A stretch of DNA of 64,000 nucleotides, taken from assembly GCA_963662175.1 (NCBI GenBank), contig OY759224.1, positions 8,296,550-8,360,549 on the forward strand. The letters are read 5' to 3'. A model generated the notes under the pieces. The model was not told the DNA's origin. It saw only the letters and a list, made by a program, of their open reading frames with translations, and searched no databases. This DNA comes from Aradus depressus. Lineage: Eukaryota; Arthropoda; Insecta; Hemiptera; Aradidae. The translations under genes were made by a program, and so were the position numbers. Below, in pieces: positions 1 to 9,949 of the stretch (position 1 is the stretch's first letter; the number at the start of each line of letters is the position of its first letter).

Positions 1-19
1 CTAAATTAAAACTTATTAA

Positions 20-172
20 AAATTATCTAGAACTTCTATGGGGCAAGAACGGCTATCGGACTTATCAATATTGACAATAAAAAAAGAAGAACTTAAGAAA
101 CTAAAATCTTCAGCTATGGATCATATAATAAATACGTTCGCCGAAAAAAAGGCAAAGAACGTTCCTATTTAA
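20..172 (+). pseudogene. hAT transposase C-terminal remnant (ZMYM1-like)
   Basis: A frame ending at the stop at 170-172 reads MGQERLSDLSIL and then a lysine-rich tail. This resembles the extreme C-terminus of hAT-superfamily transposases (the dimerisation region that follows the last catalytic residue). An in-frame stop at 17-19 and the window edge leave only about 50 residues. It appears to lie in an intron of the odorant receptor gene on the same strand. The family call rests on a short motif and is moderate at best. Confidence 0.5.
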
Positions 173-400
173 CTATAGAATATTTTTTTTGAGTTTTTAA
201 AAATATGTATTGTTGTTTTGTTATTTTCAAATATATTTTGTTTATGCGAATGTTTTAGTTTGTTTTACGAAAAAGCCCCCCCCCCCCCCCAAGAAATTTT
301 GATATAGTGCCCATTCAAGGCTAGCTACGCCACTGCATAAGCATATATTATTATTTTTTAGTATTATGTTCAACTGAATAAGATATTTTGTTTTAAAAAG

Positions 401-525
401 GTACTAAAAATCACTCTACAAAGATTTGTCGAACGTGCTGGGAATAGTGAACCTGATGAAACTAAGTTGACAGACATCGAAGCCAGCCTTAGAGAGTGTG
501 TGCAGCATCATTATCTTTTAAATGA
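401..525 (+). CDS. Odorant receptor exon (pre-TM5 loop)
   Basis: Acceptor tttaaaaag before 401 and donor GTAAG at 526. It encodes 41 residues plus two bases. The SLRECVQHHYLLN segment corresponds to the conserved E/H-rich segment that precedes TM5 in insect ORs. The right-hand neighbour exon is displaced by about 2.5 kb of transposon sequence. Confidence 0.65.
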
Positions 526-3500
526 GTAAGATTATATTCAAATATTTAATAAACTAAAGTTATATAATAAATATATATAAAAAAAAAGTTTAAATAGAAT
601 AAGTTATGTAATCTGTCAAAAATTAAATGCAGAGTTTTTAACAGAATTTGATGTTTTCCGACCTCTAGATTCCAAATACGAAAAAAAAGATCTGTGAACA
701 CGATAACTGCCGATAGAATGAATGTATCGACACGAAATTTTATATGTGTGACCAACACCATATAAGGTTTGAATTTCATATTTAAAGTCGAACCCCAATG
801 AAAACATAAAGGGGGCTCCACACGCAACGGAAAATCCGAAGGCATGCCTCAAGGCGCCGGGCCTTGAGGCGAACCTCTATGTGTGGAGGGAGAATTCTGT
901 TGAGGTATTCCTGCGGATCTTACGTCTGGAGGCCGGAAATTTCAATACAAAATCTCATTCGTTTTGCCTCAAGGCCTCTCGTCTCAAGGCCGATTGGACC
1001 GTGTGGAGGGGTGGGAGGTAAGCCTCGAGGCGATTCAGTTGTACTCTAGTTGTGTTAGAAGAGGCCGTGTTTGATTAAATCCAGTTTTCACGTAAAATCA
1101 TGGCCCGTGATAACATTCTGCCGTTGGTTCCAAAATCACATAGAATAAACTGATAATTTGCATCAACTATTGCCATTAAAACCAAACTGTGTTGGCCTTT
1201 ATAGTTATAATACCGAGAGACGCTTCCATTCGGAGGAATTATGTTCACGTGTTTTCCATCAATACTTCCAAGGCAATGCGGAAAATTCCATTTATCCTCA
1301 AAGCCTTTCGCTATATTTTTCCAGTCCTCATAGGTTTTTGGAAACTGAAAACTGAATTAATAAAATAATAACATGAGAAAATTGTAATAATTATAATTAT
1401 TATTAATATTTCATTAATTATAATTAATAACTAGTAACGTAATATCATTTTAATTTCTAGGAAACGATTCAACTGAAGGGATTACGGTATCCCACTTTGT
1501 ATCCACATTCCGCCCTGAAGATGGTCAATAATTAGTACCTAGGAGTTGTATACATTTCTATACTTATACTTTAATTAAAAATAAAATAATTTTGAATAAT
1601 AAATGAGCTTAACTTACCTTCATATAATCGTCTCGAAGAACTTTGTCAATAGCTTTACAAGTTTCTGGTACAATCAAACTGAGAGCCTGTGGTGATATCG
1701 CAGTAGAAAATTTCAAATCTTCGTAGCATCTTCCAGTAGCCAGAAATCGTAATGTGGCACTCAATCTTTCATGAGGTGTAATTGCGGTCATCATTATGGT
1801 CAGATATGGGCGTATTTTTATTCGTTAATACGAATACGAATATGAATTTTATTCACAGGACCCCCATCTGCGAATACGAATACAAATACATTCGTATTCG
1901 CATTTTCGAATACGAATACAATTGTATTTTCAGGTACGAGCACATATGAATACGAATATATTCGTATTCACAGCCAAAAAATATGAATACACTCGTATTC
2001 ACACCCAAAAAATGTGAATACACTGATATTCACAGTCAAAAAATATGAATACACTCGTATTCACACTCAAAAAATGTGAATACACCGATATACTGGAGTG
2101 CCTTAAGGCTGGCCTTCGGATATTCCGTAGTGTGTGGAGACCCCCCACTATTTGGGTTCGCCTCAAGGCCCGGCGCCTTGAGGCATGCCTTCGGATTTTC
2201 CGTTGCGTGTGGGAGCCCCCTAAGGTGTCGAACTTCAGAAATATCGGCTGAAGGGAAGACGGAGTTCAGGGGAGGGGGCTCAATTCAAGAACCCTCATAA
2301 CTGCCGATGAAATGAATATATCGCCACGAAATTTAGTATGACGATTTAAGAGCCCCTATGTAATTCAACTGCTGCAGTTAATTGATTCGGTCTGGGGAAG
2401 TACCGTAAAAACCCCCGGAATGAGGCACAAGAAACTAACTATTGTGGACAATGTAACGTAAACGTGGATTTGTAGAGTCCGTGCAAATAAAATTCCACTA
2501 TCTGACCAAAAATTAAAGAAAAAAAATAATATCAAAAATTTGAAGAGAAATTGGCTTCGAAAATTTTATTGGATGGACGGTTCAAAAAATTGTCTTAAAA
2601 GGCACAATATCTCTTTAGAAATAAAATGTATTAGTGTAAGTTAGTTATTGTGACTCATGCCCGGGCTTTAACTACGAGTTTATAATATGAACTCTTAGTT
2701 AAAGCCCGGGCATGAGTGATAATAACTAACTATAGGCCTGGGTAATAGTAGCTGTGTAGTAATACTGTGGCCGTGTAGTAAAGAGGTGTCCGTGCAGTAA
2801 TAATGTAGCCGTGTAGTAAAGAGGTGGCCGTATACACGGCCACATTATTACTACACGGCCATCACTTTTACTACACGGCCACCGTGGATATGGGAATCGA
2901 GCCTGCTCTTAAACGAATACCTGACATCGTATAGGCTCGGGACCATCGGTTAACATCCAATCCGAAAGACGGCGTGCTCAAGGTTTTTTCACCATCCAGA
3001 TAAAAAACAACTATAAGCCATCGATCGGATTTCCAACATTGTATAATTTATCTGAAAATGAATCGATTTGGATGTTTCTTTTTGCAAAATATTTGTTTTT
3101 TATTTGTATCTTCAACTCAGTAAGTAAGCACGCTACTTCGAGCTATATATCAAAGCTCTTATAAATACATAAATGTAAATTTTTCTTCATTTTCATTTAC
3201 TGAGTTTTCAGAAAAGCTTTTTCTCGTTATATGCATATACATAGTGATATTTTTTTTGAATGACACTCACAGAGAATCGAAAATTTTTTCGCTATTGAGA
3301 AATGCATTTTAATAATTTTCTATTCAAAACCTGAAAAATTCTGATGGTTTTCAGGTTATTTTACAAAATGCAAGTTTTCATTTTCTGGTGGGTGCTGCTT
3401 GGGCTTCTGGGATGCACATATATGCTTTGCTTATCGGGCATTCTCTTCATACAGGTTAGTCTAGTTATCTTATTTACGAAAATAATAAATAAAATAATAA

Positions 3501-6500
3501 AAATATATAATAGCGTAAGTCCTTTGCACAGGGATAGAAAAGAATCCCTTCATCATATCTCTTCATTTCCCCAATTAACAATATACTTAGAGAAACATGT
3601 TTAAATAAATGTTACATTATCGTTAACATGCATGTCTCTTCGTGAATGCGATAACTTCTGGTGAAATGAATGTATCTACACGAAATTTTATATGTGAATT
3701 GTAAACCCCCAAAAAAGACACCTATTGATCTTCAGCCAAATTGGCCACAGGGAAGGGGGATTAACAGAAACAAAAACAATAACTGCCATTGTAATGAATG
3801 TATCGACACAAAGTTTAGTATGAGGTTAGGTTAGGTTTTATGACTCATGCCCGGGCTTTAACTACGAGGTCATATCGCCTACTACCAGAGCGCTCTTTCG
3901 TCACTCTGGTGGACATGAGCCCGACTCTACTGTGGGAGTCCTAAATTTTTATTCACCTAGGACAGGGGTCTTCAACGAGTACCTGACATCGTACAGGCTC
4001 GGGACCATCGCTTAACGTCCGTCCCATCCGAAGGACAGCGAGCTTAAGTTTATTTTACGTCCCACATAAAATAAACTAAGGGCCTCGGTTGGGTTTCGAA
4101 CCCACGATCTTGAGCTCAGAAGACAGGCACGCATAACACTGAGCTACCGGTGCCCTCCCGACCTCTATACTAGTATAATATTTATTCACTTCTAAACCTA
4201 CCCCACCTAACCTCATCCAAATGTTTGTCTCTCAACAAATTCCCCCCCCCCCCCCCCCCCCATCCCCCCACCCCCCTGCATGGAGAAGCCTCATGGCCCC
4301 CAATACTGTGGATCTGCCTCTGTCTGTACTCTTCAAATATTCTATTTGTCAAAATAAAATATTATTAATTCTATGTAAAATTTCAGAAAAATATTAAACT
4401 GTCACTTAAAATGGAATCAGCCTTACTTTTACTAACAGAGCTAGCACATTGTTACATATCTTGTTGGTATGGACAAAAGTTCAGAAATCTCGTAAGTTAT
4501 ATACAAATCTGTAAAAATAATTACCATCAGTTATTGATATAATATAATATAATAGTTTGCTTGTTATAGAGTGAAGACTTATCCAGTGCCATCTATAACA
4601 GCAGATGGATCGAGTACAGTAAGAAAGTGAAGAGTTATATACTTATGATTCAAGGAAGAAATTTGAAGCCATTTCAGTTGAGCGCAGGCGGTATGATGGA
4701 GGTCAATCTTGAGACATATTCAAAGGTAAAATATTTAAAAAAAATATGTGATGCAGCCATTATAGAACTTATTTATACCAATCAAGCATACAAACGTTGG
4801 GGGATTAGGGGTGGGCACAGCCCTCGTGCGATCTAATGTACCTACACAAAAAAATTATAATATATAACAACTCCACCACAGACAAACATTACAGTCACGA
4901 CATTAGAAGGATATAGAAAGCTTCAGTTCCCAGTCAAACGTTATTCGGATTCAAGTTACGCTTTCTTAAAGTTTGGACTTCAACGAATGCTGCCAATCGG
5001 CGAAGTATGTGAGTTTAGCGAACGCATCATCGTGGGGGTTACAACAAAACGTACGGCAATTTAAAAATCTCTCCCAAAAACTCCACACGGCGGTGCAATG
5101 TTTACCTAAAATAAAAAGACTATTAAGAACTAACTCCATTTTTTAGAATGTAGTCAATGAAAGCTGTAAAAATGGAAAATAATTGTTTTTTAGAGTACAT
5201 TTAGTGCTATCAGCTGAACGAGAATGAAATAGTAAAAAATAAAATTTCAGATTAAAAAGTGTGGACCGATTTACTGAAAAAAAAAAAAAGGAAAATTAAG
5301 GCTTACTACTACTGCTTATTGTACAAGACTGGATGACTAGACTGATGAAAATTTTAATTGTTGATTTAAATTTGTGTTGATTATTTTGTTATAACATACT
5401 AATATTTTGTGTATGGTACCTGATTGTTAATTATTAAGTTTAATTAAACTCAAACTAAAAATAAGATTGTGAAATGTAAGCTATTGTTTTAATAATATTA
5501 AAACAGATATGGACTTGAAAAATAAAATAAAACTTGTTTATTTAATATATTGTCTAATTTCACTAACTATATGGTCTTATCTCTTATGCTTTTGGCTGAG
5601 GATGGTAGAAATACCGAAAGTACTCCCATGTATATATAGTTAGTGAAATTAGACAATATATTAAATAAACAAGTTTTATTTTATTTTTCAAGTCCTTTTG
5701 AATTATTTCACAATATCTCTGCAATAATGTCAGTTTTCATTAAAACAGATATTATCTCCGCCGGTTAACCGGCTCCTCCCCCCCACCCCCACCCCAAGAA
5801 TAATACTAGCTACGGTAATGCATATAGAGCACTCTCTCCTTCTCAACGTTTTTTCATACTGGCATTACTGGGTATATGAAAGTAATGAGATATTCTGAGT
5901 ACGTAATTCTGAGAGCGACTTTCTTATACCCAGTATGAAATGATTTTGAGGAGGGGGAGAGAGTTATCTGTAAGCATTTTATAAGAAAGTTCTGTAATGG
6001 CCACTTCACATTTATTTTTTCTTAATTTTTTAAATAAAAACTGCCAATAATAGTTAGTTATTATGACTCATGCCCGGGCTTTAACTATAAGGCTACTACC
6101 AGAGCGCTCTTTCATCACTCGGACATGACCCCGAGTCTACTAGGCGAGTTCTAATTTTTGCCTACTCTACATGTTTATTCACCTAAAGTAGAGAGAGGTA
6201 TTTAACGAATACCTGACAACGCTTAACGTTTCTTCTGAAGGACGGCGTGCTTAAGTTTACCTCTCAGATAAAATAAACTAAAAGCCTCGGCCGGATTTCA
6301 AACATAATTGCAACATTATTTTGAAATATTGCACTAAATTTATTTTTCATTCTTTGAGACGCTATATCTTTAATTGTATTGATCCCATCTCAAATCCGAG
6401 GGCGGGCACATTAGCGATTAGAAATTTAATAATTAACAATTTTGGTAGGAACCAATTTTTCAATAGGACTTACCGTTTTGGGGTAAATCAACGAAACTTC

Positions 6501-6921
6501 TAGAAATATGTTTCAAAACTACATTTCAGGACGGTTAAAAAACGGACAACCTACAAAAAATCGTACCTAATATAAAATATTTATTTTAGTTTTCTCTACA
6601 ATTTTACTTGTAAATCTATAGCTATATTCGTTTTTGCGGTAGAGAGCTCACAACATTCCTCCAATCACATGCACACTCGAAAATTGTCAAAAAACACACT
6701 CAGGGGACCTTGAAACGTGAAAATTAGTTGAAACGTCGATTTCGGATTTTCGCAGGATTATAATAGATACTTTCTTACACTATAGGTTTAAGAAATTAAA
6801 AATTGTTTAATGAATAACTATTATTATTTTTAAGTGAAATAGATAATTAACATTTTGTTATTTTCAGGTGGTCCATTCAGCGTTTTCTTACTTTAATCTT
6901 CTTCGAGCTTTCAGAGAATAA
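401..6921 (+). CDS. Odorant receptor (7tm_6), C-terminal six exons; 5' end outside window
   Basis: Spliced gene with exons 401-525, 3018-3119, 3355-3454, 4387-4491, 4570-4725 and 6868-6921. Reading phases agree at every junction (GA|C, CA|G, then phase 0), which argues against chance. The joined product of about 213 residues shows the insect OR layout: RECVQHHYLL before TM5, hydrophobic TM5/TM6 segments, CWYGQKF, then the family signature LSSAIYNSRW, LKPFQLSAGG and NLETYSK, ending YFNLLRAFRE. Insect ORs are odour-gated cation channel subunits that pair with Orco in olfactory neuron membranes. The usual length is near 400, so N-terminal exons lie left of the window. Introns carry a Harbinger element and SINEs. 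No frameshift is seen, so the gene may be functional. The 3018 exon start is least certain because it abuts SINE-like sequence. Confidence 0.85.
1075..1794 (-). pseudogene. Harbinger nuclease (HARBI1-like), truncated
   Basis: Exons 1618-1794 and 1075-1344 join in phase 0 across a GTAAGT donor and ttttcag acceptor, giving DDYMK|FPKTYEDWKNIAKGF. The first part (ERLSATLRFLATGRCYEDL) matches the N-terminal helical region of Harbinger nucleases. The second has GSIDGKHV with the first catalytic Asp and LMAIVDANYQF with the second. Frame is lost after GTNGRM and a stop follows at 1075-1077, so the third acidic residue and the C-terminal third are absent. Not active, but the parent family is clear. 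Confidence 0.85.
1811..2094. repeat. Minisatellite of gaatac/gtattc units
   Basis: Tandem and partly palindromic array inside the Harbinger element. From about 1970 the unit is close to 31 bp (gaatacactcgtattcacac followed by a run of A), with alternate units differing at fixed positions, suggesting a 62-bp higher-order unit. Confidence 0.7.
2642..2737. repeat. Two SINE tails joined tail-inward as a palindrome
   Basis: Reads agttagttattgtgactcat, then the conserved SINE 3' segment gcccgggctttaactac, then about 16 bp of spacer, then the reverse complement of the same tail. Each arm is about 40 bp. It contains no SINE head and could form a hairpin. Confidence 0.8.
2741..2880. repeat. Inverted array of GGCCGTGTAGTAA units
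   Basis: Four to five copies of gtggccgtgtagtaa-like units in direct orientation are followed from about 2832 by the reverse complement (ttactacacggcc). The whole can fold back. It joins the SINE palindrome on its left and a SINE fragment on its right. Confidence 0.75.
2881..3040 (-). mobile_element. tRNA-derived SINE, internal fragment
   Basis: Matches the SINE body in reverse: cctgacatcgtataggctcg, the block around 2950-2975 and the ccagataaaa segment, then a decayed head. It lies directly against the proposed odorant receptor exon. Confidence 0.7.
3018..3119 (+). CDS. Odorant receptor exon (TM5 region)
   Basis: Donor GTAAGT at 3120 is strong. Ending in phase 2 (CA) matches the G that begins the next exon, giving Gln. 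The hydrophobic stretch CFFLQNICFLFVSST fits OR TM5. The acceptor chosen (after ataag at 3017) keeps phase with the previous exon, but the first 25 or so bases also resemble a decayed SINE head, so the true start could be slightly further right. Confidence 0.55.
3355..3454 (+). CDS. Odorant receptor exon (TM5/TM6 membrane segment)
   Basis: Acceptor ggttttcag and donor GTTAGT. It encodes 33 very hydrophobic residues including FIFWWVLLGLLGCTYMLC. Begins with one base completing the split Gln codon and ends in phase 0. Confidence 0.7.
3640..3823 (+). repeat. GGGGAAGT-family fragment
   Basis: Two modules of the type gaatgtatcnacacgaaatt, separated by the cagccaaattggcc block. The right end is interrupted by a SINE. 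Confidence 0.6.
3824..4158 (-). mobile_element. tRNA-derived SINE, near full length
   Basis: Reverse-strand copy. The tail on the left is ttaggttaggttttatgact. The body follows, and the tRNA-like head on the right has box B (ggttcgaaaccc form, read as gggtttcgaacccacgatc) and box A (tgagctacc...). Polymerase III box geometry is retained but the head carries substitutions. Confidence 0.88.
4387..4491 (+). CDS. Odorant receptor exon (TM6, CWYG motif)
   Basis: Acceptor aaaatttcag and donor GTAAGT. Encodes 35 residues with ALLLLTELAHCYISCWYGQ, the membrane segment and aromatic-glycine motif that precede the intracellular signature of insect ORs. Confidence 0.82.
4570..4725 (+). CDS. Odorant receptor exon (conserved signature)
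   Basis: Acceptor ttgttatag and donor GTAAAA. The 52 residues contain AIYNSRW, KSYILMIQGRNLKPF, LSAGG and NLETYSK. This is the most diagnostic part of the 7tm_6 family, just before TM7. Confidence 0.9.
4882..5064 (+). other. Unassigned open frame in OR intron
   Basis: After an acceptor-like ccaccacag, an open frame of 60 codons runs to TAA at 5062-5064 (TNITVTTLEGYRKLQFPVKR at its start). It is phase-compatible with the exon ending at 4725, so it could be an alternative terminal exon. However, the canonical OR C-terminus is the exon at 6868. I do not recognise the peptide. Confidence 0.25.
5512..5700. mobile_element. Foldback element with hammerhead-like core
   Basis: Arms ggacttgaaaaataaaataa... 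and its complement ending in tttttcaagtcc flank a centre that includes the core at 5596-5624. The arms include attgtctaatttcacta, a segment shared by all foldback elements here. Closely related to the array at 55063-55443. Confidence 0.75.
5587..5635 (+). ncRNA. Hammerhead ribozyme-like motif
   Basis: CTGAGGA (5596-5602), one unpaired T, stem II GGTA-GAAA-TACC, GAAA, then the self-complementary AGTACT closing a minimal helix III, followed by C as the position-17 base. Stem I can pair TGG with CCA and TATGC with GTATA around an internal loop. The departure from consensus is the extra U before stem II. Activity is untested. Confidence 0.5.
5830..5965. repeat. Inverted repeat with cccagtatgaaa arms
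   Basis: Left arm ctctctccttctcaacg plus catactggcattactgggta; right arm tacccagtatgaaatg plus ttgaggagggggagagag. A related segment occurs near 24735-24845. Likely a small foldback/MITE. Confidence 0.55.
6051..6303 (-). mobile_element. tRNA-derived SINE, partial
   Basis: Begins with the tail agttagttattatgactcat, keeps the body through the ataaaataaacta segment, and ends inside the head at gccggatttcaaac. Box A is missing. Confidence 0.82.
6868..6921 (+). CDS. Odorant receptor terminal exon
   Basis: Acceptor gttattttcag at 6857-6867. Encodes VVHSAFSYFNLLRAFRE and a stop at 6919-6921. It continues NLETYSK in phase and gives the TM7/short tail typical of insect ORs (aromatic-rich, then about five residues). 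Confidence 0.85.
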   Translation: MVHSAFSYFNLLRAFRE

Positions 6922-7499
6922 ATGGAGCTTCAAACTGCACATAATTAGAAAATGCATAGATAATCATGGTATTATACTGCACAAGCATTATATCAGCGAT
7001 CATCAAAAATCTTAATTAGACTCAAGATAAGCCAATTATTATTTAGATATTTTAGACAATTTATTGTAATTTTTTACTGTAAGCTTGAAAATTGAGAATA
7101 ATATAATTTAATTTATTGCTTATATGACAGATATATATTTTCAGTTTTTATTTTTTTATTATGGTTATTACAGTTTTACTATTTTCATTTATCAAAGGTC
7201 ATAATCTGTTTTATATAATTTCTGAATTGTTTTTGTTCCCTAGTTGCTTGCACCATTTATATTAAAGAGCATGTCCATATATTTATTATTTTCATATTAT
7301 TTGTATATTTTTTTACAAATATTGCTTATTTGCTACAATTATATAAATATATTTTTTCTTTTATGAATATTTTTAGATGTTTTAATATAATTTGACATAA
7401 ATTAATAAAATTTAAATCCCATTATACCTACATTTAGTTAGGTCGTTAAGTCATTAATGAAGAAAATATGTTTTCCTTTCTTTATCACAATAAATGTTA

Positions 7500-7580
7500 A
7501 TCACTGATGATGGCCTATGTTGGCCGAAAGGTCTGACCTATTACACCCTATTGTCAAATGGGGTTTTACTAAATAAACTG
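7500..7580 (+). ncRNA. Decayed hammerhead-like motif
   Basis: CTGATGA (7504-7510), one T, stem II GGCC-TATGTT-GGCC, then GAAA (7526-7529). Core and stem II are perfect apart from the same extra U seen in the other copies. The helix III region (AGGTCTG) would put G at position 17, which should block cleavage. Confidence 0.4.
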
Positions 7581-9339
7581 GATCAAAAACTACGGCGTAA
7601 GTATTGAGCATTCCTTTTTGGAATTATCAAATTGTATGTTTTCCTGAATAACAATTTGATTTTAAAAAAAGTGTTTTTCTGGAGAGCTGATGAGTTACAA
7701 AAAAGTTGAATTTGTTGAGCGAGCGATCCTGATCTGATCCCTGAAATAAGCTGTTTTGCCAATCTCTACCCTGGATGCAGTACCAAATACGATCCTGATT
7801 GTTATAATATGTCAAACTAATGATACGGTTCATAAACTGCGTGTGTGCCCCTCAACTGTCACAATCTCACATCTTAAGAAAAACAAAATAAACTGGACAG
7901 GAAGAATTGTTTTATAAAAAAGTTTAAAAAACAAAGAAATAAAAATGGATACAACGAAATGCAAATAAGTTTATTTTTGGCAGTAGAAAAAAACAATGTT
8001 ACAGAAAAAATGAAATGGAGGATGACAAGATAATAAATTATATCAAATTTAAGGCACAATTAATTTAAAATTGAAAAAGGCAACTGCAAAAAGGACATTT
8101 CCAAAAAATAAAAACATTAAAAAATAATAAAATTTAGAATAATTTCTGCACTTAGCTGTATCAAGTTGCTGTATTGATACTTATAGGAAAAGATGTGTCT
8201 ATCCGCGAGGTTGTAACGCAAATTTGGAAAAAAATGAAATAAAAAAAATAAGGTTATGACCAATTTTGAAAAGTTGCTTATTTTCAATGTTAAATATTAA
8301 TTTTATATGAAGAACTATGGACTGAATACATGCATATAAAAAAATACAATGGAAAATAATTAAATTGACATGATTTAATATTTTGGTAGAAATAATCACT
8401 GGGTTGTCCAATTAGGATAGTTGACAAGATACTTTTAAAATAAAAAAAACATTTCAATAATACAGTAAATAAAAAAAAGTTATCATCTGAATATGATTGA
8501 AAACAATTTGTGATTATCTGGAGAAAAATGAACATTCTTGACATTTTTATGTTATCTATAAATATTCAAGTTATCAAAAATGTATTCAAATAGAATCTAT
8601 CTGAAATGAAAAGATCTTATCTTGTTTTTTGTATGCTTAATATTCATTTAGATAAAAAAAAAATTCTGCGTGAAATAGAATAGGGGGAATTAAAACCGGA
8701 ATCAAATTAAAAAAAAAAAAAAACTATATTCTGTGTTGGACAACCCTTAAAACTGTTACTAATTTTAAATACATTTAAAAATTTAAATTTGGCAAAAATA
8801 AAAAAAAATAAACTTAAGAATATTATTAATACTGACATAGATAAGACAAAATAGTATATATGTATATATATAAAAGAAAACCTTTCAAGTTCAAATGGAA
8901 AAAAAAAAAAATCTTTGTTTAAATTGAAAAAAAAATATATATATATAATAAAAATCAAAATAATTATGATTCAAGATAATTTATTCACTACTATGTTTGG
9001 TTTTACATGGTGAAAAATTATCTATAAAAATATACATAAACTCATTTGCATGGTTTGAAAAGAAATGTTAAAATAATGAGAAGAAACGATAAGAAACATG
9101 ACAAGAAAATATGTAGGAAGGGAATATCGAAAATAATAACAGAACTTAAACCTTAAATATATATTAGAGAAGTATTGTATTGATGTACTGAATGGGCGTG
9201 AATATATCGATAAATTATGTTTATTTTTATTCATTAAGTGAACGTTTTGGATTAATATTTTATATTGTCGAATTTCAAAAATTGAATAATATATCTTTGC
9301 AAAGATATTGTGAAACACTAAATAAAAAATAAATAAAAA

Positions 9340-9455
9340 CGTATGTTTTTAAAAAAATATTGTCTATTTCTCTTCAGCTGAAGATGGTAGCAGTACCGAA
9401 ATACTCCCATATTTTGTAAAATAGACAATATATTTTTTTTTCAAACATAAGTTTT
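9340..9455. mobile_element. Foldback element with hammerhead-like core
   Basis: Arms aaaaaatattgtctattt and its inverse aaatagacaatatattttt surround CTGAAGA (9378-9384), T, GGTA-GCAG-TACC and GAAA (9398-9401). Helix III (ATACTC) has lost one base relative to the AGTACTC of the 55-kb copies. Confidence 0.65.
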
Positions 9456-9627
9456 TCATTATATTATTGGTTATATAACGAGATACTGAATGGATATATA
9501 TAACAAATCCATCAAACCATTCCTTCTTCTCATTTTATTTATTTTTAAATTAGCAATTATGGACTTTTCGGAAAGTATTATCATCAGTATATATGCATCG
9601 ATGATTTTTTTTTTTACTATTTATTAA

Positions 9628-9943
9628 TAGTTAGTTATTATCATGCCCGGGCTTTAACTAGCTCATATCGCCTACTACAAGAGCGCTCTTTTTGTCACTA
9701 GTGGACATGAGATCGCCTCAACTATGGGAGTACTAAATTTTCATTCACTTAGGGTAGGGATCTTTAAGAGTACCTGACATCATACAGGCTCGGAACCATC
9801 GCTTAACGTCCCATCCGAAGGACGGCGTGGTTAGGTTTATTTTACCTCCCAGATAAAATAAACTAAAGGCCTCAGCCGGGTTTCGAACCCACGACCTGGA
9901 GCTCAGTAAGCATGCATACCACCTGAGATACCGGCGCCCTCTC
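9628..9943 (-). mobile_element. tRNA-derived SINE, near full length
   Basis: Reverse copy from tail agttagttattatcatgccc to head ccggcgccctc. Box B is visible as ggtttcgaacccacgac; box A is altered to tgagatacc. Confidence 0.86.
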
Positions 9944-9949
9944 TATTCA

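Larger units (their letters stand above)
810..2220. mobile_element. PIF/Harbinger DNA transposon, complete with TIRs and TAA target duplication
   Basis: Near-perfect terminal inverted repeats of about 65 bp: the left (811-874) starts GGGGGCTCCACACGCAACGG and the right (2155-2220) is its reverse complement with one extra base. TAA duplications lie at 807-809 and 2221-2223, the target typical of PIF/Harbinger. GC-rich subterminal repeats containing ccttgaggc lie inside each TIR. The interior carries a degraded nuclease gene on the - strand and an AT-rich minisatellite. Length 1411 bp, short for an autonomous element. Confidence 0.85.
600..2412 (+). repeat. GGGGAAGT-family repeat, split by Harbinger insertion
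   Basis: Both pieces (about 600-806 and 2224-2412) belong to the modular dispersed family described in the findings. The left piece has aagttatgtaatc and the aactgccgatag module; the right piece repeats the module and ends tctggggaagtac. The uninterrupted copy near 51085 reads gaggacataacctgtc where this copy is split, so the Harbinger inserted at TAA. Confidence 0.7.
6922..9627. other. AT-rich intergenic stretch
   Basis: Between the OR stop and the next SINE. About 7050-9330 is simple, very AT-rich sequence with poly(A)/poly(T) runs. The only structured pieces I see are a hammerhead-like core at 7504-7534 and a foldback element near 9340-9455. The predicted reading frames have biased Phe/Ile/Asn/Lys content and look like chance. 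Confidence 0.6.

Noticed and set aside
3824..3850. Interstitial telomere repeat
   Set aside because: TTAGG occurs only twice and always at a SINE tail, so it is part of the SINE rather than a telomere remnant.
8290..8544. Hydrophobic 70-84 residue frames in 7900-9320
   Set aside because: Phe/Ile/Asn/Lys-rich composition expected from AT-rich noncoding DNA; no motif or splice support.
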